DNA from: Poriferisodalis sp965208555
Lineage (GTDB): Bacteria; Actinomycetota; Acidimicrobiia; Acidimicrobiales; Poriferisodalaceae
Length of the DNA stretch: 64,000 nt
Direction of reading: 5' to 3'
Assembly: GCF_965208555.1 (NCBI RefSeq)
Contig: NZ_OZ242342.1
Location: forward strand, 3,472,001 to 3,536,000
Positions 1 through 8,729 of this stretch are shown here, piece by piece. Below the pieces are notes generated by a model. The model saw only the letters and a list, made by a program, of their open reading frames with translations, made no database searches and was not told the DNA's origin. How positions within the stretch are numbered: the stretch's first letter is position 1; every line of letters begins with the position of its first letter. Made by a program: the position numbers and the translations under genes.

Positions 1-2
1 CG

Positions 3-140
3 ATCACGGTTCAGCACGTAGGCACGAAACTCCACGCGATCGCGATCGATCTGTCAGGCAGTCCCAGCAGCATCGACGCTCAGATCAACGCCCTCGCTGG
101 CCACCTGGAAACATCGGCGGAACGCTCAGTCGCCCCGTGA
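3..140 (+). CDS. C-terminal fragment of an unidentified protein
   Basis: A frame that is open from the window edge ends at the TGA at 138-140. It reads as about 45 residues with a balanced composition (it ends HLETSAERSVAP), unlike the Arg/His-rich translation of the other open frame here. The gene begins outside the window. Nothing in the visible part identifies a family, so no function is offered. Confidence 0.35.
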   Translation: MTVQHVGTKLHAIAIDLSGSPSSIDAQINALAGHLETSAERSVAP

Positions 141-309
141 GCCTGCGTTGGGAAAGGCCGCGCGATCGGACGGTGGGCGCCAGTGGTCCGGGTACCAGGC
201 CCACAGCTCAGCAGGCAGGCGCCAAACCCGTGACGCCCTGAGGCCGACCCAGGCCCGAACTGCTGGCCCCAACATCATGACTGTCACACCCCCTTCGTAC
301 GGTTGTTCT

Positions 310-1587
310 ATGGCAAGCGGTAGCGAATCGGCTTTCGGCAGCGCTCAAGCCACGAACACCGCTCCGGCCGATGGAGCGACTGGCGTCTTCGCGTCGGGTG
401 GGGTGCGTGTCGATGCGACTGACGTGTCGATGCTGTGCGGGGCGGGGTTGCGGGCTCGATTGGGTGAGATCGCGCGGGCGGAATCGCGGCTGGCGGCGAT
501 GAAGGCTGACACGCTGGGCGAGATAGCGCGTCGCAGCGGCGACGGTGCGGCTGCGCATGCGGCAACTAACGAGATGTCAGTGTCGGGCCGTAAGGCTCGT
601 AGCGATGTGCGCGACGCGGTGCGGCTCGGCGGTCTGGGCGCGACTCGGGATGGGCTTGCTGCGGGTTCGGTGCCGGTGGGGCACGCGCAGATAATCGCCC
701 GCGCTGCCGGCGACGCTCCGGTCGACGAGCGGTATCTGGTCCAGCGGGCGGCCCATGAGGGCTTTGACGAGTTCCGCCGCACTGTGGCGCGCCATGTGGC
801 CGACGTCAGCGAGGACGACGGCGTGTCGGTGCTGGAGCGGCAGCGCCAGGCGCGCTCTGGCACGATCGCGACCAGAGGCAGCGACGGTATGACGGTGCTG
901 CATCTCGAGGTCGACCCGGTCACCGGTGCCCGGCTCGGCAGCGCGGTCGCTGCTGCGGAGCGGCGCCTGTTCAGCGACGAGAACCCCGATGCGCGCCGCA
1001 CACCGCCACAACGTGCAGCGGACGCGATCTGCCAACTCATCCTCGCACCCGACGCGAAGCGTTCTGCGGGGACATCGCTGATCGTGATCGCCGACTACGA
1101 CCTGGTCAACCACCAGCTCACCAACGGGCGTCTCGCTGACGGTACGCCGATCCCGATCGACGAAATCGCCGGCGTCGCCGTCGATGCTGAGGTGCTACCG
1201 GCTGTCTTCGAAGCCGCTACCGGCAATCTGCGCATGGGACGCAGCCGCCGCACCGCTACCGACCTCCAACGCCTCGCGCTGGCGCTTCGGGACAAGGGCT
1301 GTGTCGGCTGCGGCATCGGGCCCGAACGCTGCCAGCACCACCACATCGACCACTGGCAGCACGGCGGAACCACTGACTATGAGAACCTCCTGACCGTCTG
1401 CCACAACTGCCACAACGACAAGATCCACCAACAAGGCTTCATCGCCCAATGGCATCCAGGCAAGCCCACCAACCCTGACCAAGCCGCGAATCCCGGCCAC
1501 TACGAACTCCAGCCGCCTGACACCGCGACCACCGCCACCAATACACACTCCGACAGCCGAATCGGGCCACGAGCACCGCCGCACTGA
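310..1587 (+). CDS. DUF222 / HNH endonuclease domain protein (13E12-repeat type)
   Basis: The product is about 425 residues. The N-terminal two thirds is Ala/Arg-rich and helical, as in the DUF222 region of actinobacterial 13E12-type proteins. The C-terminus carries an HNH fold: CVGCG, then HHHIDHW, then NLLTVCHNCHNDKIH, giving two Cys pairs for structural zinc and the His-Asn-His catalytic set. Proteins of this family are often multicopy and thought to be nucleases linked to mobile DNA, but their biological role is unsettled. The reading frame is open back to a TTG at 148. I prefer the ATG at 310, with the ATG at 277 as alternative; neither has a clear Shine-Dalgarno. No mobile-element hallmark flanks it. 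Confidence 0.8.
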   Translation: MASGSESAFGSAQATNTAPADGATGVFASGGVRVDATDVSMLCGAGLRARLGEIARAESRLAAMKADTLGEIARRSGDGAAAHAATNEMSVSGRKARSDVRDAVRLGGLGATRDGLAAGSVPVGHAQIIARAAGDAPVDERYLVQRAAHEGFDEFRRTVARHVADVSEDDGVSVLERQRQARSGTIATRGSDGMTVLHLEVDPVTGARLGSAVAAAERRLFSDENPDARRTPPQRAADAICQLILAPDAKRSAGTSLIVIADYDLVNHQLTNGRLADGTPIPIDEIAGVAVDAEVLPAVFEAATGNLRMGRSRRTATDLQRLALALRDKGCVGCGIGPERCQHHHIDHWQHGGTTDYENLLTVCHNCHNDKIHQQGFIAQWHPGKPTNPDQAANPGHYELQPPDTATTATNTHSDSRIGPRAPPH

Positions 1588-1592
1588 ACGAA

Positions 1593-1607
1593 GCGGGGCA
1601 GCCCCGC
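1593..1607. terminator. GC-rich palindrome between convergent genes
   Basis: A 15-base perfect palindrome (GCGGGGC, one A, GCCCCGC) starts 5 bases after the HNH gene stop and lies just downstream of the convergent BrkB gene. It can fold as a short GC hairpin in either transcript, so it may be a bidirectional terminator. There is no U-tract, so intrinsic termination is not certain. Confidence 0.45.
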
Positions 1608-1625
1608 GACCGGGCGACAGCAGCG

Positions 1626-2555
1626 TCAGTCGGTTGAGGAGTGTCGGGGCGGGCGGTGGCGGTCGAGGAGGCTGTTCAACTCGGCGCCGGCGAGCAATCC
1701 CATTGCGAGCAGGTAGAGCCACAGCAGCAGGCTGATGGCACCTCCCAGCAAGCCGAAGATCGCGTTGACGCCGCCTGACGCTAGGCTGAGGTAGGCGCCG
1801 AAGCCTCCCGAGACGGCGAGCCACCATGCGGTCGCCAGCAGCGCGCCGGGAACTTCACGCCGCCATCGCAGCTTGTGGAGCGGCGCGATGCGGTACACGG
1901 TCGCCGCCCAGGCGACCACGGCGATGACGACGAGCGGCCAGCGAAGCCAGTCCCATGCCGTGCTGAATGAGCTCCCCGCACCCAGCCGATCCGCCAGCTC
2001 AGAGCCGCTGCCGAACAGCGGCCCGACGACCACCATGGCTGCGACTGCCACCGCGACCGTCAGGGTGAACAACGTCAGGGCAAATCCCACCAGACGGGTC
2101 GACAGCCAGCCGCGAGTGCCCTGGTGCCCGCGGCAGACGTTCAGCGCACGCACCACGGCGATGAAGCCTCTCGACGCGGCATAGGCGGCCACGGCGATGC
2201 CGACTGTGACCACGCGAGCGTCGGAGCGGTCGAACAGATCCGCGACGGTGGCGTCAAGAGTGTTCTGATCGCCGAACGTGCTGCTGATCTGCTCGAGCAG
2301 CCAATCCTCGGTGCCGGATGCCGCGCTCTGGCCGATCAGGACATCGAGCGAGCCCAGCAGCGCAGCGAACACGATGATGGCAGGGAACAGCCCCAACAGT
2401 GCAAAGAAGGCGATCTCTGCTGACAGGCCGGCGATTCGCTTGGTCGCCCAGTCCTGCCGGACCTCGTCGGCAATCTTCAGTGCGTTGTGTGTCAGCGTCC
2501 GGATCGGCGTCGTGCCTTGTGCTGCGTCTTCCGCAGTGGGGCGCTCGCCGCTCAG
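1626..2555 (-). CDS. YihY/BrkB-family inner-membrane protein, probable CTG start
   Basis: This is a polytopic membrane protein of the YihY/virulence factor BrkB family, whose transport role is unsettled. The family signature at the start of the first membrane helix (AEIAFFALLGLFPAII) and several later hydrophobic helices are visible, followed by a basic C-terminal tail. The only conventional start, a TTG at 2396, would cut off the conserved first helix. The frame stays open upstream to 2561 with no ATG, GTG or TTG. The best candidate is the CTG at 2555-2553, which overlaps the TGA of the upstream CoA-ligase gene as CTGA and has GAAGG about 10 bases before it. That gives 309 residues, close to the usual family length. 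ATT at 2474 is a less likely alternative. Confidence 0.8.
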   Translation of the reverse strand: MSGERPTAEDAAQGTTPIRTLTHNALKIADEVRQDWATKRIAGLSAEIAFFALLGLFPAIIVFAALLGSLDVLIGQSAASGTEDWLLEQISSTFGDQNTLDATVADLFDRSDARVVTVGIAVAAYAASRGFIAVVRALNVCRGHQGTRGWLSTRLVGFALTLFTLTVAVAVAAMVVVGPLFGSGSELADRLGAGSSFSTAWDWLRWPLVVIAVVAWAATVYRIAPLHKLRWRREVPGALLATAWWLAVSGGFGAYLSLASGGVNAIFGLLGGAISLLLWLYLLAMGLLAGAELNSLLDRHRPPRHSSTD

Positions 2556-4054
2556 GGGGAGTCAGCCTTCACAAGATCGGCGGCGCGGCTGACGAGACCG
2601 TTGCGGTCGATCTTCGCCGTCGAGGCCAGCGGGATCTCGTCGACGATCCAGACGTGGCGAGGGTGCGCATAGGCAGGGCCATTGGCGAGCGCGTGCTGCT
2701 TGACCTCGTCGGCCGTGAGCGTGTGGCCGGGCTCGGCACGCACGAAGGCAGCCGGCAGCTGGCCCTTCAGCTCGTCGGGCACCGGGACCACGACGGCCTG
2801 GTGCACCCCAGGGTGCTTCTCGAGCATCTGCTCGACGGCGTCGGGGTAGATGTTCTCGCCAGCGCACACGAACATGTCGTCCACACGGCCCACGAAGTAG
2901 TACCAGCCGTCTTCGTCACGGGTCATGAGATCGCCCGTGTGGTACCAGCCGTCGGTGAGGCGCTCGGCAGTGACGTCGGGCAGGTTGTGGTAGCCGGTCA
3001 TGACGCCGGGCGAGCGCACCCACAGCTCGCCGGCGTCGGCGTCCTCGCCGGTGTCCGGGTCGACGAGCCGCAGCTCAACCTTCGGGTGCTGATGGCCCAC
3101 AGAGATCTTGGGCCTGGGCTTGCCCTCGGGATGCGGTCCGAACTCCAGCACCGCCTCGGTGGTGCCGTAGCCGTTGGACACGACGGCCTGAGGGAGCAGC
3201 CGCTGCACGTCGTCGTAGAGCGCCTCGGTGAGCGGAGCCGAGCCGATGAAGGCACGCTGCACCGAGGACAGGTCAGGGATCTCGTTACCGGCCGCGACAC
3301 GGGAGGCGATCTCGGCAGTGACGAGAGCGAACATCGTCGGTACGCCCGAGCACATCGTCACGCTGTGCTCGGTGATCGCCTCGATGTAGCCCGACGCAGT
3401 GAATCCCCCGAGGAGCACCACCGTGCCGCCGTTCGCGAACGCCAGCTTGGACGACATCGAAGCGTTCTTGTGGTACAGCGGGGCCGAGACCAGCATCACC
3501 TCGCCCGGCATCGCCGCGCCGTATTCAAGGACCGTAAAGGTGACGTTGCGGTGGGTCAGCAGCACGCCCTTGGGCCGCCCGGTCGAACCCGAGGTGTAGA
3601 TCTGCACCGCAATGTCGTCGCCGTCCACGGCGACTGCCGCGCTCAACGGCTCGTGGGCTGCCAAGGCCTCCCATTCGGCGGTGCCGATGACGATGTGCGG
3701 AATGTCTGGGGGCACCAGCGGCGCGTGCGCGGCATCGGAGATGACCAGCTGCACGTCGGCGTCGTCGAGGATGTAGGACTGGGTCTCGGCGGGAAGACGG
3801 GTGTTGAGCGGCACGAAGACCAGCCCCGCCGCCGGAGCGCCGAACATCACGTCGTAGTACTGGCCGCAGTTCGCTGCGAGCAGCCCGATGCGGGTGAACG
3901 GCGCCAGGCCGCGGGCCGCGAGACCTGCCCCGCAACGCAGAGCCCGTTCGCGCAGGGCAGATGCGGTGACCTGCTCGGGCGGGGTGGCCGAGCGATCGAC
4001 GAGCACAACGGCGTCGTCGCGAGGGAATCGCTCGAGCAGCTCAGCGAGGTTCAT
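2552..4054 (-). CDS. AMP-dependent acyl-CoA synthetase/ligase (ANL superfamily)
   Basis: The enzyme would activate a carboxylic acid through an acyl-adenylate and transfer it to CoA. Its 500 residues hold the hallmark motifs in order: the phosphate-binding loop IYTSGSTGRPKGVLLTH near residue 150, the GYGTTE motif near 300, YHTGDL near 380, and a C-terminal domain ending with the ANL catalytic lysine region (ASTAKIDRN). The specific acid cannot be read from sequence; medium or long-chain fatty or aromatic acids are both possible. The gene lies 12 bases after the oxidoreductase gene on the same strand and is coupled to the BrkB gene by a CTGA overlap, so the three are probably one transcript. 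Confidence 0.9.
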   Translation of the reverse strand: MNLAELLERFPRDDAVVLVDRSATPPEQVTASALRERALRCGAGLAARGLAPFTRIGLLAANCGQYYDVMFGAPAAGLVFVPLNTRLPAETQSYILDDADVQLVISDAAHAPLVPPDIPHIVIGTAEWEALAAHEPLSAAVAVDGDDIAVQIYTSGSTGRPKGVLLTHRNVTFTVLEYGAAMPGEVMLVSAPLYHKNASMSSKLAFANGGTVVLLGGFTASGYIEAITEHSVTMCSGVPTMFALVTAEIASRVAAGNEIPDLSSVQRAFIGSAPLTEALYDDVQRLLPQAVVSNGYGTTEAVLEFGPHPEGKPRPKISVGHQHPKVELRLVDPDTGEDADAGELWVRSPGVMTGYHNLPDVTAERLTDGWYHTGDLMTRDEDGWYYFVGRVDDMFVCAGENIYPDAVEQMLEKHPGVHQAVVVPVPDELKGQLPAAFVRAEPGHTLTADEVKQHALANGPAYAHPRHVWIVDEIPLASTAKIDRNGLVSRAADLVKADSP

Positions 4055-4066
4055 GGTCGTTGCAGG

Positions 4067-6163
4067 CTACGACGATGAGTCATCGGCTAGCTGCTGTGTG
4101 TCCGGGGCAGGTTCCACTTCGACGAGGGTGTCGTGGAATGCGGACGAACCGACATCGGGATCGTGGCCGCCGACCGTCGCATTGGTGAGCACGTTGACCG
4201 TGCGCTCGTCGGCGCTGCCCGCCCACCAGCCGAAGGGCATCGTCACCAGACCAGGCTGGAGGCGATCCGATACAGCGGCCGTGACGAACAGTGCGCCGCG
4301 GTGGTTGAACACACGCACCCGTTCGCCGTCGGCGATGCCGCGTGCCGCAGCGTCGGCGGCACCGATCTCGAGCTGCGGTTGAGGCGGATCGGGCAGGTGG
4401 TGCTCGAACCCGCCGTAGTGGCTGTTGAGGAATCGCTGGTGCTGCTTGAGCGACATGAGCGCGAGCGGGTAGCGCTCTGCGAGTTCGGCTCTGCCGTCGG
4501 CGGACTCAGTGGCGGGCCGGTACTGCAAAGCTCCGAGCCGCATCGGGCCAAGCTGACGTTTGCGGGCGATCCCGAGCCCACCGCCATCCGAGGACGGCGG
4601 AAGGGGAACCTCCCGCTCTTCGAGCGCCGACCAGCCCGGAGGCACTGCCAGCCGTGCCCAGCCGTCGCGCTGGAGCCGTTCGTAGGTGATGCCGTCGAGC
4701 CAGGGGTGACCGCTCGCCAGCAAGTCCCGCGCTATCTGCTCATCGCTGTCGGCAAGTCCGGATGCGTCGAGCGACAGTGCGCTGGCCAGCCGGCGGAAGA
4801 TCTCGGTGTTCGGCATGCACTCGCCGAGCGGCTCGATCGCCGGCAGGTTCAGCGACACGTAGAGGTGGCCCCACGCGTTCATCAGGTCGAGATGCTCGAT
4901 CTGGGTGGTGGTAGGCAGGACGATGTCGGCATAGCGAGCCGTGTCGGTCATGAACTGCTCGATCACCACCGTGAACAGGTCGTCGCGTTCAAGACCGGCG
5001 ACCACCCGGTTCTGGTCCGGCGTGATGGCAGCAGGGTTGCAGCCGTAGTTCATCAGCACCGTGACCGGCGGCTCCAGGTCGGGGTCGGTGAGCACCTCGC
5101 CGAGGACTGACATGTTGACGACACGCTGCGGCCCCGGCGGTGGCACGATGTCCGCGAACGCCGTGTCGAAATAGACCTGCGTGGAGCGCATGTACCCCGA
5201 GCCCGACACGGCGGCCAGGGCTGCAACGGCTCGGTGGATGTCCTGGCCGTGCTCGCGGTGTTCCATGCCGATGAGCGCACGCAACACCGCGGGTTGGTGA
5301 TGTGCGATGCGATGGGCCAGCGAGACGATGTCGGCGCTCTCGATACCGGTGATCGAAGCGGCACCGTCGAGGCCGAGCGCTCTCGCTTCGGCTCGCAGTT
5401 CGGGCCAGCCCGACGTTGTTGCGCTCAGACGTTCGGGGTCGATGAGGTCATCGCGGTCCAGCACTCCGATGATTCCCAGCACGAGCGCGACGTCGGTGCC
5501 GGGGCGCGGCTGGACATGCCAGTCGGACCGTCGAGCAGTCATCGTCGAGACCGGGTCGATGACGATGACGCTGGCGCCGTTGCGATGCGCCTCCTCCACA
5601 TAGGGCCACAGGTGGCGGTTGGTGAGCAGTGTGTTGGTGCCCCACAGCACGATGGTGCGGGCGCTCGCAATCTCGGTGGGGTCCGCTCCGAGCGGCATGC
5701 CGAGCACGTCGGCGGCGCCATGCCAGGCGGTCACACCGCAGATGTGCCGGTTCAGCTGCGTAGCCCCGAGCGCTGCGAAGAACCGATCGGCCAGCACGCC
5801 TTTCTGCACGAGCCCCTGAGTGCCGTCGAGCGAGTACGGCAGCACCGTCTCACCGCCGCGCTGCGAGACGGCAGTGCCGATCCGCTCGGCGATCTCAGCG
5901 ATCGCGGCATCCCAGCCGATCGGCTCGAACCGCCCCTCGCCCTTGGGCCCGGTTCGCCGGAGCGGCCGCAGCAGCCGGTCGGGGTGATAGACGCGGTCGA
6001 GGAAGGGATTCACCTTGGGGCAGAGTTGGCCGTCGGTGAACGGGTGGGACGGATCGCCTCGCAGATTTACTGCCACGCCCTCGCGGACCGTCACCTCCCA
6101 GGCGCACGTGTCGGGGCAGTCGTGATGGCAGGCCCCGCGCACGACGGTCGGCACGTCGCTCAT
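4067..6163 (-). CDS. Molybdopterin-dependent oxidoreductase (formate dehydrogenase/DMSO reductase family)
   Basis: The product is about 698 residues. The N-terminus binds one 4Fe-4S cluster through C12, C16, C20 and C48 (CHHDCPDTC, then QLCPKVN). The body has the bis-MGD folds of the DMSO-reductase superfamily (VLWGTN, VIDP, VLPTTTQIEH), and the C-terminal molybdopterin-binding domain begins near LMSLKQHQRFLNS. A Cys in RHICG near residue 150 is a possible molybdenum ligand. The substrate is unknown; family members with this compact architecture are usually annotated as generic molybdopterin oxidoreductases. The frame extends to 6256, but the ATG at 6163 has GGGAG 10 bases upstream. There is no Tat signal, so the enzyme should be cytoplasmic. 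It is divergent from the MFS gene. Confidence 0.88.
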   Translation of the reverse strand: MSDVPTVVRGACHHDCPDTCAWEVTVREGVAVNLRGDPSHPFTDGQLCPKVNPFLDRVYHPDRLLRPLRRTGPKGEGRFEPIGWDAAIAEIAERIGTAVSQRGGETVLPYSLDGTQGLVQKGVLADRFFAALGATQLNRHICGVTAWHGAADVLGMPLGADPTEIASARTIVLWGTNTLLTNRHLWPYVEEAHRNGASVIVIDPVSTMTARRSDWHVQPRPGTDVALVLGIIGVLDRDDLIDPERLSATTSGWPELRAEARALGLDGAASITGIESADIVSLAHRIAHHQPAVLRALIGMEHREHGQDIHRAVAALAAVSGSGYMRSTQVYFDTAFADIVPPPGPQRVVNMSVLGEVLTDPDLEPPVTVLMNYGCNPAAITPDQNRVVAGLERDDLFTVVIEQFMTDTARYADIVLPTTTQIEHLDLMNAWGHLYVSLNLPAIEPLGECMPNTEIFRRLASALSLDASGLADSDEQIARDLLASGHPWLDGITYERLQRDGWARLAVPPGWSALEEREVPLPPSSDGGGLGIARKRQLGPMRLGALQYRPATESADGRAELAERYPLALMSLKQHQRFLNSHYGGFEHHLPDPPQPQLEIGAADAAARGIADGERVRVFNHRGALFVTAAVSDRLQPGLVTMPFGWWAGSADERTVNVLTNATVGGHDPDVGSSAFHDTLVEVEPAPDTQQLADDSSS

Positions 6164-6271
6164 CGGCCGCAAGCTCCCGGCGACATCTCGAACATCGCCC
6201 CTAGCATGGCGCACCGGGACCCGCTCACCGGTATCGAATTCCGGGCTGAGCGTCAACGAAGCCAGGGCGCC

Positions 6272-7672
6272 ATGTCGCAGACAACGTTCACGGCGGCACC
6301 CGCCGCTGCTTCGCCGCTTGGCGAACCCTTGCGCCTGTTCAGCGCCCCATTCCTGATTCTGAACGTCAGCGCGCTCTTCTCGGCAGTGTCGTTTTCCGCG
6401 ATGCTGCCGGTGACGACGCTGCTGGTCTCGGTTCAGCTCGGTGGCGGGGATGTGGCTATCGGCTTCGTCATCGGCGTCTTCGCAGTGACTGCCATCGCTG
6501 CGAGGCCGACGATCGGCCGACTGGGCGACTCACGCGGCCGCAGGTACCTGATCGTGGTGGGAAGTCTTGCCACCGCACTGACCTTCGCTGCGCATGCCTG
6601 GGCCGATACGTACGTAGTTCTTCTCGTCATGCGGTTACTGACGGGGGGATTCCAGGGCGCCTTTTTTGTCGGCAGTGCAGCACTGGTCAGCGATTTGGCG
6701 CCTGAGCATCGACGGGGAGAGGCCCTGAGCTGGTTCTCGGTGTCGATCTACCTCGGCATGTCGCTGGGCCCGTGGTTCGGAGTCGCCGTCAATGACTGGG
6801 CAGAGACGTGGTCGCCGCTCGGCGGCTTCGACACAGCGTTCCTCGTCGCCGGAGGGCTCATGCTGGTAGGGGCCTTGGTGGCTCGTCTGCTGCCCAACGA
6901 TTCACCCGGTGAAGTACCGCATCGCAACCAGGGCGACCCGGAACCACCTGTGAACGGCACAGCAGGGGCGCTAGCGCTTCGGGAGCGTCTTGCTGCAGCG
7001 GCTCGGCCGATGGTGTTCGAATTGGTCGGTCGACACGGCAGAAGTTCCTCACTGCCGGGGCCTCAGGAGTCGAGCGCCCCGGCGGCCTCGCAGCACGCCG
7101 GGCGCATCTTCTACAAGCCGGCCCTGTGGCCCGGGGTCGTCCTTGCGATGGGCATCATCATCTTCCCTGCGTTGTGGGGCTTCCTGCCCAAGATCGCTGA
7201 ACAGCAAGGTTGGAGTTCGGACTTCATCGGATCGATCTTCTTCATCTACGGCATCTTGGTACTCGTACTGCGGGTCATCGGAAGGAAGCTGCCCGACCAG
7301 CTAGGAACCAAGCGCACAGCAACGTTGGCGCTCATCGGAGCGACGGTGGGAATGGCAGTGATGGGCACGTTCGTTTCGCAAGCCGGCTTCTATATCGGCA
7401 CCGTCATCTTGGCTCTGGGCGGATCACTGCTCTACCCGGCGCTCATGGTGGCTGCGGTGGACGGTGTGCCGCCCAACGAACGCGCGCAAGCCGTGAGCAC
7501 CTTCACGATGTTCTTCGAGCTCTCGGCGGGAATCGGCGGGCCGATACTGGGAGTCACGGCGTGGATGGTCGGTGCCACCGTCGGCGCCTTCTACGCATCG
7601 GCGACCATGTCGGCGATCGGCATCGTGCTGTTGTGGATCTGGCAGCGGGGCTTGGCCTCATCCAGTCGTTAG
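6272..7672 (+). CDS. MFS transporter
   Basis: A 466-residue major facilitator protein. Twelve hydrophobic segments are split by a long polar central loop (about residues 205-285). The loop 2-3 motif reads GRLGDSRGRRYL, the classic MFS signature. The protein starts at the ATG at 6272; the frame continues upstream only as a shadow of the oxidoreductase gene. Its substrate is not evident. Divergent placement next to the oxidoreductase and CoA-ligase genes would fit export or uptake of a related carboxylate, but this is inference only. Confidence 0.88.
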   Translation: MSQTTFTAAPAAASPLGEPLRLFSAPFLILNVSALFSAVSFSAMLPVTTLLVSVQLGGGDVAIGFVIGVFAVTAIAARPTIGRLGDSRGRRYLIVVGSLATALTFAAHAWADTYVVLLVMRLLTGGFQGAFFVGSAALVSDLAPEHRRGEALSWFSVSIYLGMSLGPWFGVAVNDWAETWSPLGGFDTAFLVAGGLMLVGALVARLLPNDSPGEVPHRNQGDPEPPVNGTAGALALRERLAAAARPMVFELVGRHGRSSSLPGPQESSAPAASQHAGRIFYKPALWPGVVLAMGIIIFPALWGFLPKIAEQQGWSSDFIGSIFFIYGILVLVLRVIGRKLPDQLGTKRTATLALIGATVGMAVMGTFVSQAGFYIGTVILALGGSLLYPALMVAAVDGVPPNERAQAVSTFTMFFELSAGIGGPILGVTAWMVGATVGAFYASATMSAIGIVLLWIWQRGLASSSR

Positions 7673-7733
7673 CAAGTGCGGCGGTGCGCACCGTCGTTCG
7701 TGCGACAGCTATACCCAGCGCACTGAACCTGCC

Positions 7734-8687
7734 TCAACTGGTGCCGAGCAGGATCATGGTGGCGATGTAGATGGCGAGCAGGGCGACGCCGTCGATGCGC
7801 CCGGCACGTTTGCCCACCAAGGCGCCCAGGTAGGCCAGCAGCACCACCGCCATCATCGCCCCGATGCCGAGGCCGGTCAGCGACGGGTCGTCGATGGCAC
7901 CGGCGCCCACGAGACCCATGGCCCCGCCCACAGCCAGGCTGTTGAAGACGTTGGAGCCGAACAGGTTGCCCACGATCAGCTCGGTATGGCCCTTGCGGGC
8001 AGCGGCCACCACCGTTGCCACCTCCGGCAGCGACGTACCGAGGGCCACGATCGAGAAGCCGATGAAGCCGCCGCTCAGATTCCAGTGCTTGGCCAGGGCG
8101 ATGGCACCTTCCACGGCGAGCTGAGCGCCGAGGATCACGCCGCACAAGCCCAGGACCGCTCGCACCAGATTGCGCCATGCCGTCCCGGCGTCGCGTGCCG
8201 TCGTGCCGGGAGCGCCGCCTGCATCGGGCAGCCGCTCGTCATCACGCGACGTGCGGATCAGCCATGCCAGCGTGATCGCCATCAGCGCCGCCAGCAACCC
8301 GCCTTCGAGCCGGCTGAGGTAGTCGTCCATCACGAGCAGGGCGAAGACGGCGGCGGTTGCTACCGACCATGGGACGTCTCGGCGCAGCGCGATGTTGGAG
8401 AACGGGATCGGCATCAGCAACGCCGCCAAACCGAGGCCGAGGCTGAGGTTGGCCACATTCGAGCCCACGATGTTGCCCACACCCAGCGCCGGGTTGTCAT
8501 TGATCGACGCCAGCGCGGACACGACCATCTCGGGAGCGGATGTGCCGAAGCCCAGCACAACCGCGCCGATCACTGCGGGGCGCATGCGCAGCGCGGTCGC
8601 AAGGCGCGATGCTCCCGCGACGAAGTGGTCTCCGGCCACCACTAGCAGCACGAGACCTGCCAGCAGCGCCAGCAGTGCCCAGATCAT
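7734..8687 (-). CDS. Calcium/sodium antiporter-type cation exchanger (CaCA family)
   Basis: A 317-residue membrane antiporter with the two inverted alpha-repeats of the YrbG/CaCA family. Alpha-1 contains GTSAPEM, then NIVGSNVANL; alpha-2 contains GTSLPEV, then NLFGSNVFN. The Glu in each repeat is the expected ion ligand. A charged loop near residues 145-165 separates the halves. These proteins exchange Ca2+ or Na+ for the counter-ion across the cytoplasmic membrane. The gene follows the dehydratase gene on the same strand after 42 bases and is convergent with the MFS gene. Confidence 0.92.
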   Translation of the reverse strand: MIWALLALLAGLVLLVVAGDHFVAGASRLATALRMRPAVIGAVVLGFGTSAPEMVVSALASINDNPALGVGNIVGSNVANLSLGLGLAALLMPIPFSNIALRRDVPWSVATAAVFALLVMDDYLSRLEGGLLAALMAITLAWLIRTSRDDERLPDAGGAPGTTARDAGTAWRNLVRAVLGLCGVILGAQLAVEGAIALAKHWNLSGGFIGFSIVALGTSLPEVATVVAAARKGHTELIVGNLFGSNVFNSLAVGGAMGLVGAGAIDDPSLTGLGIGAMMAVVLLAYLGALVGKRAGRIDGVALLAIYIATMILLGTS

Positions 8688-8729
8688 CGCTGAGGTGTCC
8701 GGGGCTCGTTGAGCGCCGTCAACCGGCTG

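Noticed and set aside
7682..7693. 12-base palindrome CGGTGCGCACCG as terminator between MFS and CaCA genes
   Set aside because: The hairpin has a two-base loop and no U-tract; short GC palindromes like this are common by chance here.
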